A DNA stretch of 25,130 bases from an uncultured Lachnospiraceae bacterium (GCA_910578605.1 CAJTQG010000020.1:23530-48659); one strand, 5' to 3'; positions 1 through 9,135 are shown, counted from the stretch's first letter. The notes: generated by a model not told the origin, from the letters alone. Translations and numbers: made by a program.

Positions 1-1224
1 TTTGACAAACACATGGGTAACCGCCCCGATTATTTTCCCATTTTGCAAAATAGGACTTCCGCTCATTCCCTGAACAATTCCATTTGTCTGCTCTAACAGA
101 TTTTCATCTGTAACCTCCAGCACCATATTTTGTTTATCATTTTCATTATTGTAATCAATCTGTCGAATTTCAATCTCATAATCTCTTGTCTCCCCCATCA
201 AACTGCAGCGAATGTATGCCTTCCCTTTCTCTACCTCCTGGGCGCATGCTGTCTGCATCCACTCGCCCTGTACCTGGTCCAGCCTGGTGCTCTCCCATCT
301 TCCATAGATTCCGTATGGATTGTTCGCCCTAATATCTGCTAACAAATTTTTATCATCATAATTGATATATCCGCACAAGCCTCCTGGGTCGCCGTTTTTT
401 CCTTTATTGATTCCCCAAAGCTGAGCCTCATAGACGCTGCCGCTAATACTGTCCAGCAATGCACCGGTATCCACGTCCCTTATACCATGACCTAAGGCAC
501 CGTATGTGCCGTCCTGTTTTATATAAGTCAAGGTACCGATTCCCTGGGCGTCATCTCTCACCCAAATGCCTAGCTTATATTCCTTTTCCCCCACACATAA
601 AGGAGAAATTCTCACAAAAATCTCCTCTCCGTTTCTCTCTAAGCCAAGTCGAATCTCCTTGTTTCCATGTTTTTTAATCAGATAAATCAACTGTGCTTTA
701 TTGCTTACAGGAATTTGATTCAGGGAAATAATATAATCACCGGAATATACTTTGCCAAGAGCAGGCTCCTTTGTCATCCCGTCGGTTCCTGTCACCTTAC
801 CGGTTCCCACTACAAGAACTCCTCTGGTCTTTAAATAAATGCCGATTGGCTGTCCGCTCACCTTCACCTTTTGAGGCTTTACTACCTTCACATCCACCGT
901 CTTTACCTGAAATAAACCAAATGCCTTAAAAGAAACCTGATAATTGCCGGCAGCAGATGCCTGCATGGAAACGTCCGCATTTTCCGAAATATTTACGCTT
1001 CCCGAAGGAATGTTAGATTCCCCCAAAAAGGCAACCTCCTCACTTTTGCTTGTCACAGTAAAAGGGGTAGAAAATTTCATATGAAATCCAATTTTTTGCC
1101 CCTCCACTGCCTGTATTACATCTGGAATCTGGCCTCCTAACCACTGCATTACATACATATAAGTAAATAGGCAGCCTAATACAAAAACGCCTATTAAAAA
1201 TTTGCGATACCTTCTTTTATTCAC
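1..1224 (-). CDS. spoIVB: SpoIVB, sporulation signalling serine peptidase (3' end cut by window edge)
   Basis: SpoIVB is secreted by the forespore into the intermembrane space, where it cleaves SpoIVFA and so releases pro-sigma-K processing in the mother cell. The start is GTG at 1224, preceded by an AGGGTGG ribosome site. 408 codons are visible before the window ends. There is one N-terminal membrane segment (about residues 5-22), a PDZ-like region (about 115-205, with the run KVYSGDYIISLNQIPVSN), and the S55 peptidase domain. The three catalytic positions can be read: His246 in GALGHGI, Asp373, and Ser388 in GMSGSP. Each is offset by 10 from the B. subtilis triad H236/D363/S378 as I recall it. 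Only about 20-30 residues should be missing. It lies 191 bases past the DUF4132 gene, so it probably has its own promoter. spo0A is expected next, outside the window. Confidence 0.95.
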   Translation of the reverse strand, partial: MNKRRYRKFLIGVFVLGCLFTYMYVMQWLGGQIPDVIQAVEGQKIGFHMKFSTPFTVTSKSEEVAFLGESNIPSGSVNISENADVSMQASAAGNYQVSFKAFGLFQVKTVDVKVVKPQKVKVSGQPIGIYLKTRGVLVVGTGKVTGTDGMTKEPALGKVYSGDYIISLNQIPVSNKAQLIYLIKKHGNKEIRLGLERNGEEIFVRISPLCVGEKEYKLGIWVRDDAQGIGTLTYIKQDGTYGALGHGIRDVDTGALLDSISGSVYEAQLWGINKGKNGDPGGLCGYINYDDKNLLADIRANNPYGIYGRWESTRLDQVQGEWMQTACAQEVEKGKAYIRCSLMGETRDYEIEIRQIDYNNENDKQNMVLEVTDENLLEQTNGIVQGMSGSPILQNGKIIGAVTHVFVK

Positions 1225-1241
1225 AAAAAACTTCCACCCTT

Positions 1242-1269
1242 CTTATACTTTATCCACTGTAGTTATCAA
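1242..1269 (-). promoter_or_regulatory. weak candidate promoter for spoIVB
   Basis: Read on the minus strand, TTGATA (1269-1264) and TATAAG (1247-1242) are separated by 16 bases, a sigma-A-like arrangement. The start of transcription would fall almost on the ribosome site of spoIVB, which weakens the call. spoIVB is under forespore sigma factors in Bacillus. I looked for a sigma-G type CATnnTA element with a matching -35 in the 191-base gap and found only an unpartnered CATTTTA. Treat as tentative. Confidence 0.25.
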
Positions 1270-1415
1270 ATAACCCAGTCAATATTACTTCAACAATTCA
1301 GCAGTTGGATAAACGATTACTCCAGCTAATGAACAGCCTGAATAATAGTATAAGTAAAATGGAAGTTTTTACACCTATTTTTTGATTCTATTTTTTGGAA
1401 TGCAAAAATCAAGCA

Positions 1416-4400
1416 TTATTTTATTTGTTGTAAAATATAAGGATCTTTTATTTTCATATCCTCCGCAAACAAGACTATCTTTGACATAATCTCCGCAGTT
1501 TTTGGATCCTCGTCAAGAAACGGCAAAAACAGCTTTCCTCTGTGCTGAGAGTGCACCGGAAGTACAGCAAGCTGAGTACCTCCCTTTTGGAATATCACAC
1601 CGCTTCCAAGATGAACGGTATACGTTCCTCTCTTTCCCTCTATCACTGCATGATTGCCGGCAAAAGTTACATTATCCAGACCAAAGAGAGGCAGGTTAAA
1701 TTCTACAATCGCCCGTCTCATTTCCATTGTGGAATGGCTTGTCTGGGGATCAACCCCTCCCGCATGTGCCACGCTCACTGCCAAATCCACATCTCTCATT
1801 ACCTCGCTGAAAATTCTATCCGGCACATCTTTGATACAAATCGGTTTAAAAGTTTTGCGGTTGGAAAACTCTACCCACTCTAAAGTAGGAGCTTCAATAT
1901 CACTAGGAGCAAACCAGTCTGCCAGCGCATAGATTCGCGCCACAATATTTTCGTCATAATAAATCTTCTGAAGTCCTTCCTCATAGTCGGCCACCCAACG
2001 CCTGTTTTTCAAGCAAGCAACCGTTTTTCTAGGTTGAATCTGATTTCCCGCATATCGGAGAGAATTGGTTCTGTCTGCCTCCTCCTCTGTCTTTACATAT
2101 AACTCTCTGAACACTTGTTTAAACGGCTGCTTTACCTCCCTGTCAAACAAAATTTTTTGATAGGAATGCCATACTCCCAAGCTCCACAAATCAAAAGGAT
2201 GGGCAATTCTAAGAAGTTTCTTTGGGGTAAGCTTCTGTTCCTCTCCTAATTCATTAGTCAACATCATACCATTCAAAAATCCGGTCAAATCCTTAGACAC
2301 ATAAACCAAATCCTTTAGTATCGGCTGAATAACAGGATTTTTCTGCAAGTTTGCCATCTCCTGTGCTGTAAATTCCACTCCATCCTCCATAAACTGCTCC
2401 ATCATAGCCTTCGCTCTTCTGTGCTGCTCTCGAAGCTGCTTGTATACATCATTGATTTCGACTACCTTTGGATTCTTTTTTAGTTTTGCTGGAATGGATT
2501 TTAATGTTTTGGAATTTTTCTCACAGACCACACAAGGCTTCTTGTCCTTGCCAATCACAATCTTAAGCTTCACATCCTCTACCTGCTGCCATTCAAAGTA
2601 GGGCTTCATCACCTGTGCCATCTCTGTCTCCATATTCAAGGTGAGCCTGGTTACATCCGCATAGCCGGAGCGCATGGCAAGATTCTGCATTCCCATAGAA
2701 ACCGCCTTTGCCTCACTGGCCCTGCGCTGTGCTCCAAACTGCTTGCTCTCCTTTAAAAATTTCTGTAAAAAATCATATCTGTGGAGAACCTCTTTTTTGT
2801 TTTTCAAAGGCACAAGAGGGTAGGACATGAGTAAGTCCTTATTTCTCTTATCAGAAATTTTCTCCTCTAACTCCTTTGCACTTATCTTCTCCAAAACCGC
2901 ATCCGCATACTTGCGCGCCCGTGTATGCTTATTGCTGTCAGAAATATATTTTGCACTGTCATACAGCACTTTAAATCTCTTTTCTCCCAGCTTTTTGCTG
3001 CACTCCAAAAACCAATTTAAATCAAAAGCTCCATCATTTAACTCCTCCGCTGTCAATGGTGTGTACTTAGCAATAATTGCCTGGGTCTTATCGGAAAATC
3101 TCTCGTTCATATGAGCTGTAAAGTAATAGACGCCGCTCTTAAAGCCCGTCCATCCCAAATACTCCTCAATACAGTCAATCCAGGCAAAATTGTACATGGC
3201 AGCTTCCACCAAACGTTTATCAGAGATATTTTTTCCCTTTAGCATTTTCTTTAAAAGCTTACCGTCCTCCCCCTCCATAGGTTCGCTCACGGAAAGCAGA
3301 TGGCTCAGACAAGTTCTCTTGTCTGTTTGATTGCCGTAATAGCTGTAATATACAGACCTCTCTAAAGTATCATTTCCAAGAGCAGTAAGAATATCTATAA
3401 AACATTGCATTCCTCTTACCTTGCTGATTCGGTTGACAGTATAAGAAAATTTCGTGGGCATCTCGCTTCTGTTCAGCTCCACTTTTAAAATCATTTCCAC
3501 AATATTCCAGTAAATTTCCAACGCTGTCTGCAAAACTTTATTTTGCTCAAATTCACCGTCCGAATCAATATAGTGCTGTATCTGTCGATTCTGCCCGCCG
3601 TTATATTTCACCACAGCGCTCATTTGACTTAATGCATCTGACAGACCGATAAAATCAAAAGCTCCCTGGTACACGTTGTCAATGGAAATTAAGTTTCTCA
3701 CATACGCCTTGACATAATGTAATATCGTCAGCTTACATACATTCTTGCCATAGAATTGATTGACATTGGCACACATCACAAACATTTTGTCAAATTCCTC
3801 ATCTGTCTTCCACACTTTTGCCATGGTATCAAACTCGTTAAACCATGATATATCCATTGCATAATAACATGTTTTCCTCTCATTGTTCACCGCAGTATAC
3901 TGGCTCATCTCCAAAGGCTCACTGATACAAAAGGCAAACAAGGAGGCTGAGAGCTCCTTAAGAAGCTTTTCATTTTCCTCTTTATATTTATAAGAAAGGT
4001 ACAGAACATTCACCAGCATGGCAAGAAAGTTTATATGTGCATATTTTGTCATATCTGTGTCTAAATAATCTTTGCCGTAAATTTTTTCTACCATTGGACG
4101 AAACCATTGTAATTGGTTTCTCATATAATATCCCTTTTCTCTTCCCCTGATAAATGCCTTTAAGTTTACAAGAGTAGCAAAATCTTTTATATGCTCCTGG
4201 TAAAATTCCCGCCACAGCTTCGGAAACGGATACTTATCCAGTTCGTCCTTCTCCTCCTGATTATCATAAGCTCCCGCCACTGCCGCAAATCTATTTCCAA
4301 GCAACACCTCCTCCCCATTTATGTCCTTGTATTCTAAATTTGCATTTTGAGTGTACAGTTCCTCCAGCTTATCTAACAATGCATACATTTCCTTTTTCTT

Positions 4401-6479
4401 CCTGTTAAAGAACTTGACAATCCTACTAGGATCTCCCTCATATTTAGGAAGCTTGTATGGGGCGTCTGGATTGTACAAACCGTATCCCTTTAATTCCAAC
4501 ACACTGTCCGCCTGAGAATTGCCTGTAAGCTCTGCTAAAATAATGTTTTCCTTGTCGGAGGTTTTTTTCATCTCCTGAGCATATACTTTGCATTGTGCAA
4601 AAAGCTGCTGCCTACTCTCATCCTTTTTTAGGCGCATAAGCAAATCCAATCCTCCAAGCCGCATTTCCTCCTTCTTGTCCTCAAGGAGAGTATGGATACT
4701 GTCTGCTAGGGCATTATCCCTCTGCTTTTCCAAAAGCATTAACACATTTTTGCGTATATCCGACGCCTTATATTTTAAATATGGGCGAATCAGCTCATAA
4801 TCTGCATCTGTAAGCTCCATCTCCGACACAATGGTAAATGCCTCTTTTCTTGTATCTGTTGCTTTGTCTGCCAAAGCTTTCAGCAGCGTCTGCCTCTGAA
4901 GCTCTGTTTTAGGCTCATGTAAAAAGAGTCTCACATACTTGGTTCTATCATAAACATTACTTATTTCAGGCAGCATCGGGCAAATCCGGTCAATCAAGTC
5001 ATTTTCCTGCAGCATGTAGGCAATGATTGCCATATTCTCCACCAAAACAGAAGGTGTAATTTCCACACTGTACCAAGGAAAAATACAGGGAGAATAAACA
5101 TGACCTTTTTGGGGAACGGATTCCTTTAATTGATATAACAATTCAAAATGATGTCTTGCCTCCTGGCTGCTCTCAAAATAAGTTGTATATGGAATGGGTT
5201 CATAAACGTATGGTCTGTTGACATGATAAACATATCTGTCCGTATTACCATACAGCGCCGTATACAGTAAATTCCCCTTTTCTGCCATATAAGTGGGCAG
5301 AAAAGCAGCACACAGTTCTGTGTCTCCCTGGGAAGCCTCAAGCATTTTCTTTGCCGTATCCATTGCAAATTTTCGATTCTGCACAGCCCTGTTATAGTAG
5401 GATACTACTAATCTCTGATTTTTTGTTCCTTCTTCAATCAGCTTTTTGCAGCTTGCCATTGCAACTTCCACCTCATAAAAGCCCTGAGCCCAAAGTCCTA
5501 TGTACAATTCAATACTGTCATTGCTCTTCAACAGCTCCTGCACATATTGACTATCCCTTAAAGCTTGATTCATAATAACCAAAATTTTGTTGGAAATGCG
5601 CTCTAGATTCTGCTCATCACACAGCCCCGTCCATGTGGCAACCGCCCGCTTTACAGCTGAAAAACGATTTAAATCATTGTCGGTTATCACCTGAAAGCAT
5701 GTTAAAAACGCCTCCGTTGTACCTGCATCCATATTTTCACATACTGCTTGACGCACACCTTCCTGAAGCCTTGCCGCCAACAGAAAATCTCCCAGTATTT
5801 TATGCAGATTAGTATTGTCGCTCTTGACAATACCTCGAATGATATTGGTAGTCACAATATTGGTATTGTTTTCCGACATCAAAATATCCTCTATACTTTG
5901 GGCAAGCTTTGTCCTGCCAAAATCTAGCTCTGCAGCAATCATAACATCCTCATTGCTGACAGCCGGTGCATTGTATCTTCCTATCGTCTCCTCCAGCTCC
6001 ATACGTCTCATAGTACACTCGCTGCTGTAGTAATATTCCATCGTATCCCCATAAAACGATAAATGATAATAGCTCTCAAAAATCCTCCGCAGAGAATAAT
6101 ACTCAAAAAACCAATGCTTTGCACTGCGAACGGTTCTGCGGTAGTATCCTACTGTGTAACAAAATTTACATTGCTTATCTAGTATATACAGCAATTCCTC
6201 CCACTTTGCTTTTGGAATGTAAATTTCCAGAACATGCTTCCAATTCTTTTTTAACCTGTCAGAGGGCTTATCTGATATGCCAGCCCCTGCCAGATCCTCT
6301 GCCATATCCCGAAACACTTGGTCTATGCAGCTCTTTCTTCCCTGCTCTAGTGTATATGTGTCCTTTCCCTTTAACTCCTCCTCCCTTTTACTATAAAAAG
6401 GTTTTAAAAGCTTCCATAACTGTTGATTGTGTTTTCTTACCTGCTCCTCCATTTTCTTTTTTCTTAAATCTTCACTCAA
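1416..6479 (-). CDS. giant DUF4132 (MolR/YehI-like) protein with HEAT-like repeats
   Basis: A 1687-residue, apparently cytoplasmic protein; I see no signal peptide or membrane segment. The start is TTG at 6479 with an ideal AAGGAGG site 7 bases upstream. The N-terminal two thirds are alpha-helical and divergent. A clear HEAT/ARM-like stretch lies at about 525-630 (helical pairs around TDTRKEAFTIVSEMEL and ASDIRKNVLMLLEKQ). The DUF4132 core is about 1320-1500 (LKSIPAKLKKNPKVVEI, LRIAHPFDLW, then KQPFKQVFRELY). It is followed by the usual C-terminal module (IFSEVMRDVDLAVSV near 1570; KLFLPFLDEDP and KIKDPYILQQ at the end). Two CxxC pairs are visible (C104/C107 and C1316/C1319); metal binding is unproven. 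E. coli MolR/YehI are relatives; the old 'molybdate regulator' label is not a demonstrated function. It starts 22 bases after the 141-residue gene, so the two are probably co-translated. Function unknown. Confidence 0.85.
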   Translation of the reverse strand: MSEDLRKKKMEEQVRKHNQQLWKLLKPFYSKREEELKGKDTYTLEQGRKSCIDQVFRDMAEDLAGAGISDKPSDRLKKNWKHVLEIYIPKAKWEELLYILDKQCKFCYTVGYYRRTVRSAKHWFFEYYSLRRIFESYYHLSFYGDTMEYYYSSECTMRRMELEETIGRYNAPAVSNEDVMIAAELDFGRTKLAQSIEDILMSENNTNIVTTNIIRGIVKSDNTNLHKILGDFLLAARLQEGVRQAVCENMDAGTTEAFLTCFQVITDNDLNRFSAVKRAVATWTGLCDEQNLERISNKILVIMNQALRDSQYVQELLKSNDSIELYIGLWAQGFYEVEVAMASCKKLIEEGTKNQRLVVSYYNRAVQNRKFAMDTAKKMLEASQGDTELCAAFLPTYMAEKGNLLYTALYGNTDRYVYHVNRPYVYEPIPYTTYFESSQEARHHFELLYQLKESVPQKGHVYSPCIFPWYSVEITPSVLVENMAIIAYMLQENDLIDRICPMLPEISNVYDRTKYVRLFLHEPKTELQRQTLLKALADKATDTRKEAFTIVSEMELTDADYELIRPYLKYKASDIRKNVLMLLEKQRDNALADSIHTLLEDKKEEMRLGGLDLLMRLKKDESRQQLFAQCKVYAQEMKKTSDKENIILAELTGNSQADSVLELKGYGLYNPDAPYKLPKYEGDPSRIVKFFNRKKKEMYALLDKLEELYTQNANLEYKDINGEEVLLGNRFAAVAGAYDNQEEKDELDKYPFPKLWREFYQEHIKDFATLVNLKAFIRGREKGYYMRNQLQWFRPMVEKIYGKDYLDTDMTKYAHINFLAMLVNVLYLSYKYKEENEKLLKELSASLFAFCISEPLEMSQYTAVNNERKTCYYAMDISWFNEFDTMAKVWKTDEEFDKMFVMCANVNQFYGKNVCKLTILHYVKAYVRNLISIDNVYQGAFDFIGLSDALSQMSAVVKYNGGQNRQIQHYIDSDGEFEQNKVLQTALEIYWNIVEMILKVELNRSEMPTKFSYTVNRISKVRGMQCFIDILTALGNDTLERSVYYSYYGNQTDKRTCLSHLLSVSEPMEGEDGKLLKKMLKGKNISDKRLVEAAMYNFAWIDCIEEYLGWTGFKSGVYYFTAHMNERFSDKTQAIIAKYTPLTAEELNDGAFDLNWFLECSKKLGEKRFKVLYDSAKYISDSNKHTRARKYADAVLEKISAKELEEKISDKRNKDLLMSYPLVPLKNKKEVLHRYDFLQKFLKESKQFGAQRRASEAKAVSMGMQNLAMRSGYADVTRLTLNMETEMAQVMKPYFEWQQVEDVKLKIVIGKDKKPCVVCEKNSKTLKSIPAKLKKNPKVVEINDVYKQLREQHRRAKAMMEQFMEDGVEFTAQEMANLQKNPVIQPILKDLVYVSKDLTGFLNGMMLTNELGEEQKLTPKKLLRIAHPFDLWSLGVWHSYQKILFDREVKQPFKQVFRELYVKTEEEADRTNSLRYAGNQIQPRKTVACLKNRRWVADYEEGLQKIYYDENIVARIYALADWFAPSDIEAPTLEWVEFSNRKTFKPICIKDVPDRIFSEVMRDVDLAVSVAHAGGVDPQTSHSTMEMRRAIVEFNLPLFGLDNVTFAGNHAVIEGKRGTYTVHLGSGVIFQKGGTQLAVLPVHSQHRGKLFLPFLDEDPKTAEIMSKIVLFAEDMKIKDPYILQQIK

Positions 6480-6501
6480 AATACTTCCTCCTTCCTAACA
6501 T

Positions 6502-6927
6502 TTACCACATTCTACCCGCCAACATTGTCAGCCTAACAAAGGTAAGCTCACTGTTCTCCCTCAATTCCATTGTCTCACCTAATGTCTCAAGCTGCTTTGT
6601 GCCATAAAAAATACGATAAATGCCATCTTCAAAACACTGCCATGCATTTTCTACAGCCTCCCTCTCATCCGCCTGTTTTTCACCATAATTAACTCCAAAG
6701 CTGATTTTGCCCCCCTCTGTCATATCCTCCATCTCTTTTAAAGATAAATTGTGGAGCAATTCCTGGTTTTCCATGTTTTTATTGTAATCCCTCACACAAA
6801 CCTTCACCATCTGTTCAATAAGTTCCCTGACTGTGTGAGGCACATTCTCCAATTCATAGGGAACCTGATGAATGGAATTTCTTCTTTTCCCCATTTTTTT
6901 CATATTCACTAAAATCTTCATAGCCAT
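6502..6927 (-). CDS. small protein with ubiquitin-like (beta-grasp) pattern, partner of DUF4132 gene
   Basis: A 141-residue protein (139 if the second ATG at 6921, better spaced from GAGG, is used). I do not recognise a named family. The N-terminus reads as strand (KILVNMKKM), strand (SIHQVPYELENV) and helix (TVRELIEQMVKVCV). After a helical insert (about 45-100) the C-terminus reads YRIFYGTKQLETLGETM, then ENSELTFVRLTMLAG. This order, and the segment IF-G-KQLE ... S-L-V-RL, strikingly resembles the second half of ubiquitin. There is no C-terminal di-glycine (it ends AGRMW), so conjugation is not implied. It begins 5 bases after the recN stop, and its ribosome site overlaps that stop, so translation is probably coupled to recN upstream and to the DUF4132 gene downstream. 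The gene is confident; the fold is an inference from pattern. Confidence 0.7.
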   Translation of the reverse strand: MAMKILVNMKKMGKRRNSIHQVPYELENVPHTVRELIEQMVKVCVRDYNKNMENQELLHNLSLKEMEDMTEGGKISFGVNYGEKQADEREAVENAWQCFEDGIYRIFYGTKQLETLGETMELRENSELTFVRLTMLAGRMW

Positions 6928-6932
6928 CTACC

Positions 6933-8600
6933 TCATTCCTTTGCTGTTCTTTTCATTTCCTTTGCATTCTCCAAAGCAGCCTTGGTGATTTTTTCGCCCC
7001 CAAGCATTCTAGCCAATTCCTCCACCGATTCCTGTTCCTCCAAAAGCCGAACTTTGGTTACCGTTTTCTCCTGCTCCACATGCTTTTCAATATAATAGTG
7101 ATAGTCACACATAGAGGCAATCTGGGGCAGGTGGGTGATGCAGATTACTTGATGACTGCGGCTGATTTCTTTCATTTTTACTGCGGCCAGCTGAGCCGTC
7201 CTGCCGCTGATTCCCGTGTCGATCTCATCAAAGATAATGGCCTCTATCTTGTCCTTATCTGCCAAAATGGTCTTAATTCCTAGCATAATACGGGAGAGCT
7301 CACCTCCGGATGCAATTTTGTGCAAAGGCTTTTTCTCCTCCCCTGGATTGGTGGAAATCATAAATTCAACAGCATCCTGTCCATTGCCTGTCACTTCCCT
7401 CTGCTTCACAAAGACCACCGAAAAATCCACATTCAGAAAATTTAATCCCTGTAGAGCCTCCACAATGGCTTTTTCCAATTTTTTTGCTTCCTTCTTTCTT
7501 ACCTGTGTAAGCTTGTCTGCATTGCTCCCCAGCTTGCCAAGCAAGTCCTCCTCCTGCTTCCTACAAACCTCTCTCTCCTCCTCCATGTGAATGAACCGTT
7601 CTAGCTCCCTGCTTGCCTTCTCCTGATATTCCAAAATATCCCCTATTGTCTTTCCGTACTTTTCCTTTAAGCGGTTAATTTGATTGAGCCGCTCCTCGGT
7701 CTCTCTTACCTCCTCCTCCCGAAATTCCAGTCTGCTCATATAACTCTCCACCTCTCTGGCAGCGTCCTCGCACAAAGCTTCCAAATCTGCCAGCTGGCTG
7801 TACACATCCGCCAACTCCTCCTCTAAATGCTTTATTTTACCCACTTCCCCCACTGCGCTGGAAATCAGCTCTAAAGCACTGATTCTACCGCTGCTGATGT
7901 CATTGTATGCTTCCCCCAAGCCTTCTAATATATTTCTGCTGTTGCACATTTTGTGATATATTTCTTCTAATCGCTCATCTTCCCCCTCCAAAAGACAGGC
8001 CTCCTCAATCTCCTTTATTTCAAATTGATGAAAATCAATCTCCCTCATTCGGGCATTTTCATCAATCTCCATGGACAAAAGACGCTTTTTCACTTCCCTG
8101 TATTCCTTGTAATCCTTCTCAATTCTTGCCTTCAATGCAGCGGCCTTCTCCCCCGCAAAGGCATCTAGTATCTCCAAATGCTTCTCTGTGCGAAATAAAG
8201 ATTGATGCTGGTGCTGACCGTGTATGTCCAAGAGCAACGCCGAAATTTCCCTCAATCTTGCGGCAGTTACTGTCTCACCGTTCACCTTGCTGATACTGCG
8301 GTTATTCATTATTTTGCGGGAAATAATCACCTGGCTTTCCTCCGTCTGCACCTCCAGCTCCTGCAGCCTCCCCACGCATTCCGGCTCCTCCACAACAAAA
8401 ACCAGCTCCACAAAAGCATACTCTGCCCCTGTGCGAATCATATCTTTGTTTGCCCGCATTCCAAGAGCAAATTGAATGGAATCAATCAAAATAGATTTTC
8501 CCGCACCTGTTTCTCCTGTTAAAATATTTAACCCCTCATGAAAATATAAATCACATTGTTCAATCAATGCTAAATTTTTCACATGTACATGAAAAAGCAT
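6933..8600 (-). CDS. recN: RecN, SMC-like DNA repair ATPase
   Basis: RecN is a cytoplasmic SMC-family ATPase recruited early to double-strand breaks, where it helps hold ends for RecA-dependent repair. The 555-residue length is normal. Walker A is GETGAGKS at residues 29-36. Long coiled-coil arms fill about 150-380 with the characteristic Glu/Lys heptads. The ABC signature reads SGGELSRIMLGIKT, and Walker B reads AIIFDEIDTGISGRTA; the D-loop and switch region (QVICITHLPQIASM) follow. The ATG at 8600 has an AAGGAG site. It follows argR by 48 bases, the usual clostridial argR-recN pair, and probably shares the argR promoter. No SOS box was identified. Confidence 0.97.
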   Translation of the reverse strand: MLFHVHVKNLALIEQCDLYFHEGLNILTGETGAGKSILIDSIQFALGMRANKDMIRTGAEYAFVELVFVVEEPECVGRLQELEVQTEESQVIISRKIMNNRSISKVNGETVTAARLREISALLLDIHGQHQHQSLFRTEKHLEILDAFAGEKAAALKARIEKDYKEYREVKKRLLSMEIDENARMREIDFHQFEIKEIEEACLLEGEDERLEEIYHKMCNSRNILEGLGEAYNDISSGRISALELISSAVGEVGKIKHLEEELADVYSQLADLEALCEDAAREVESYMSRLEFREEEVRETEERLNQINRLKEKYGKTIGDILEYQEKASRELERFIHMEEEREVCRKQEEDLLGKLGSNADKLTQVRKKEAKKLEKAIVEALQGLNFLNVDFSVVFVKQREVTGNGQDAVEFMISTNPGEEKKPLHKIASGGELSRIMLGIKTILADKDKIEAIIFDEIDTGISGRTAQLAAVKMKEISRSHQVICITHLPQIASMCDYHYYIEKHVEQEKTVTKVRLLEEQESVEELARMLGGEKITKAALENAKEMKRTAKE

Positions 8601-8648
8601 CTACCCACTCCTTCTCTTTGTTGTCTCATCATCTATGATTGTTTCTTT

Positions 8649-9101
8649 TTAACTTGATAGTGCATGGCGGATTTTACCCATTACCTGCCTTGCCTGCTCC
8701 CCGTTTTTCATAACACACATAATAGTGTCATCTCCAGCAATGTTTCCTATCATCTCCGGGTAATCCATTTTTTCCAGCGCAGCCGCCACTGCCATTGCCA
8801 TGCCAGATATGGTTTTGATCACCAAAATGTTCTGTCCAACATCCATAGCTACAAACCCTTCCTTAAGTATTCCCAAATACTTTCCATCGCCCCCATGTCT
8901 TCTTGGAGGAGCCGCATACCGTGATTTTCCCTTCTCATCTGGCACCTTTGTCAGTTTTAACTCCCGAATATCTCTTGAAACGGTTGCCTGGGTTACCTCA
9001 AACCCCTTTTGATTTAATGCCCAAGCCAACTCCTCCTGGGTTCCAATCTCTTGAGCCTTAATAATTTGTATGATTTCTTTATGTCTTGCTCCTTTTGCCA
9101 A
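8649..9101 (-). CDS. argR: ArgR, arginine-responsive transcriptional repressor
   Basis: ArgR binds ARG boxes as an arginine-bound hexamer and controls arginine biosynthesis and catabolism. The winged-helix domain ends in the recognition segment TQATVSRDIRELKLTKV. The C-terminal arginine-binding and oligomerisation domain carries GNIAGDDTIMCV. I set the start at TTG 9101, preceded by AGAGGTGA with AGG ending 7 bases upstream. This gives MAKGARHKEII, 150 residues, matching the usual ArgR length. A longer frame begins at ATG 9134 but lacks a ribosome site, and it would start upstream of the start point predicted from the promoter at 9136-9163. The gene follows nadK but has its own promoter. Confidence 0.93.
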   Translation of the reverse strand: MAKGARHKEIIQIIKAQEIGTQEELAWALNQKGFEVTQATVSRDIRELKLTKVPDEKGKSRYAAPPRRHGGDGKYLGILKEGFVAMDVGQNILVIKTISGMAMAVAAALEKMDYPEMIGNIAGDDTIMCVMKNGEQARQVMGKIRHALSS

Positions 9102-9119
9102 CTTCTCACCTCTTTTATC

Positions 9120-9134
9120 ATTCATAAAATTCAT
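9120..9134 (-). repeat. ATGAAT direct repeat in the argR leader, possible operator half-sites
   Basis: On the minus strand ATGAAT occurs twice (9134-9129 and 9125-9120), separated by TTT, just downstream of the argR -10 element. ARG boxes contain TGAAT half-sites but in inverted order, so this tandem arrangement is only suggestive of autoregulation. Confidence 0.25.
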
Positions 9135-9135
9135 A

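Noticed and set aside
1381..1411. A/T-rich inverted repeat (TTGATT...AATCAA) after the DUF4132 gene
   Set aside because: On the minus strand the stem is almost purely A-T and is followed by A rather than T, so it does not qualify as an intrinsic terminator.
6119..6607. 162-residue open frame on the plus strand
   Set aside because: It lies antisense across the DUF4132 start and its upstream partner, is rich in Cys, Pro and Leu with no family pattern, and has no ribosome site. It is a shadow of the real coding strand.
9101..9134. Longer argR frame from ATG 9134
   Set aside because: No Shine-Dalgarno, and the promoter places transcription start inside it.
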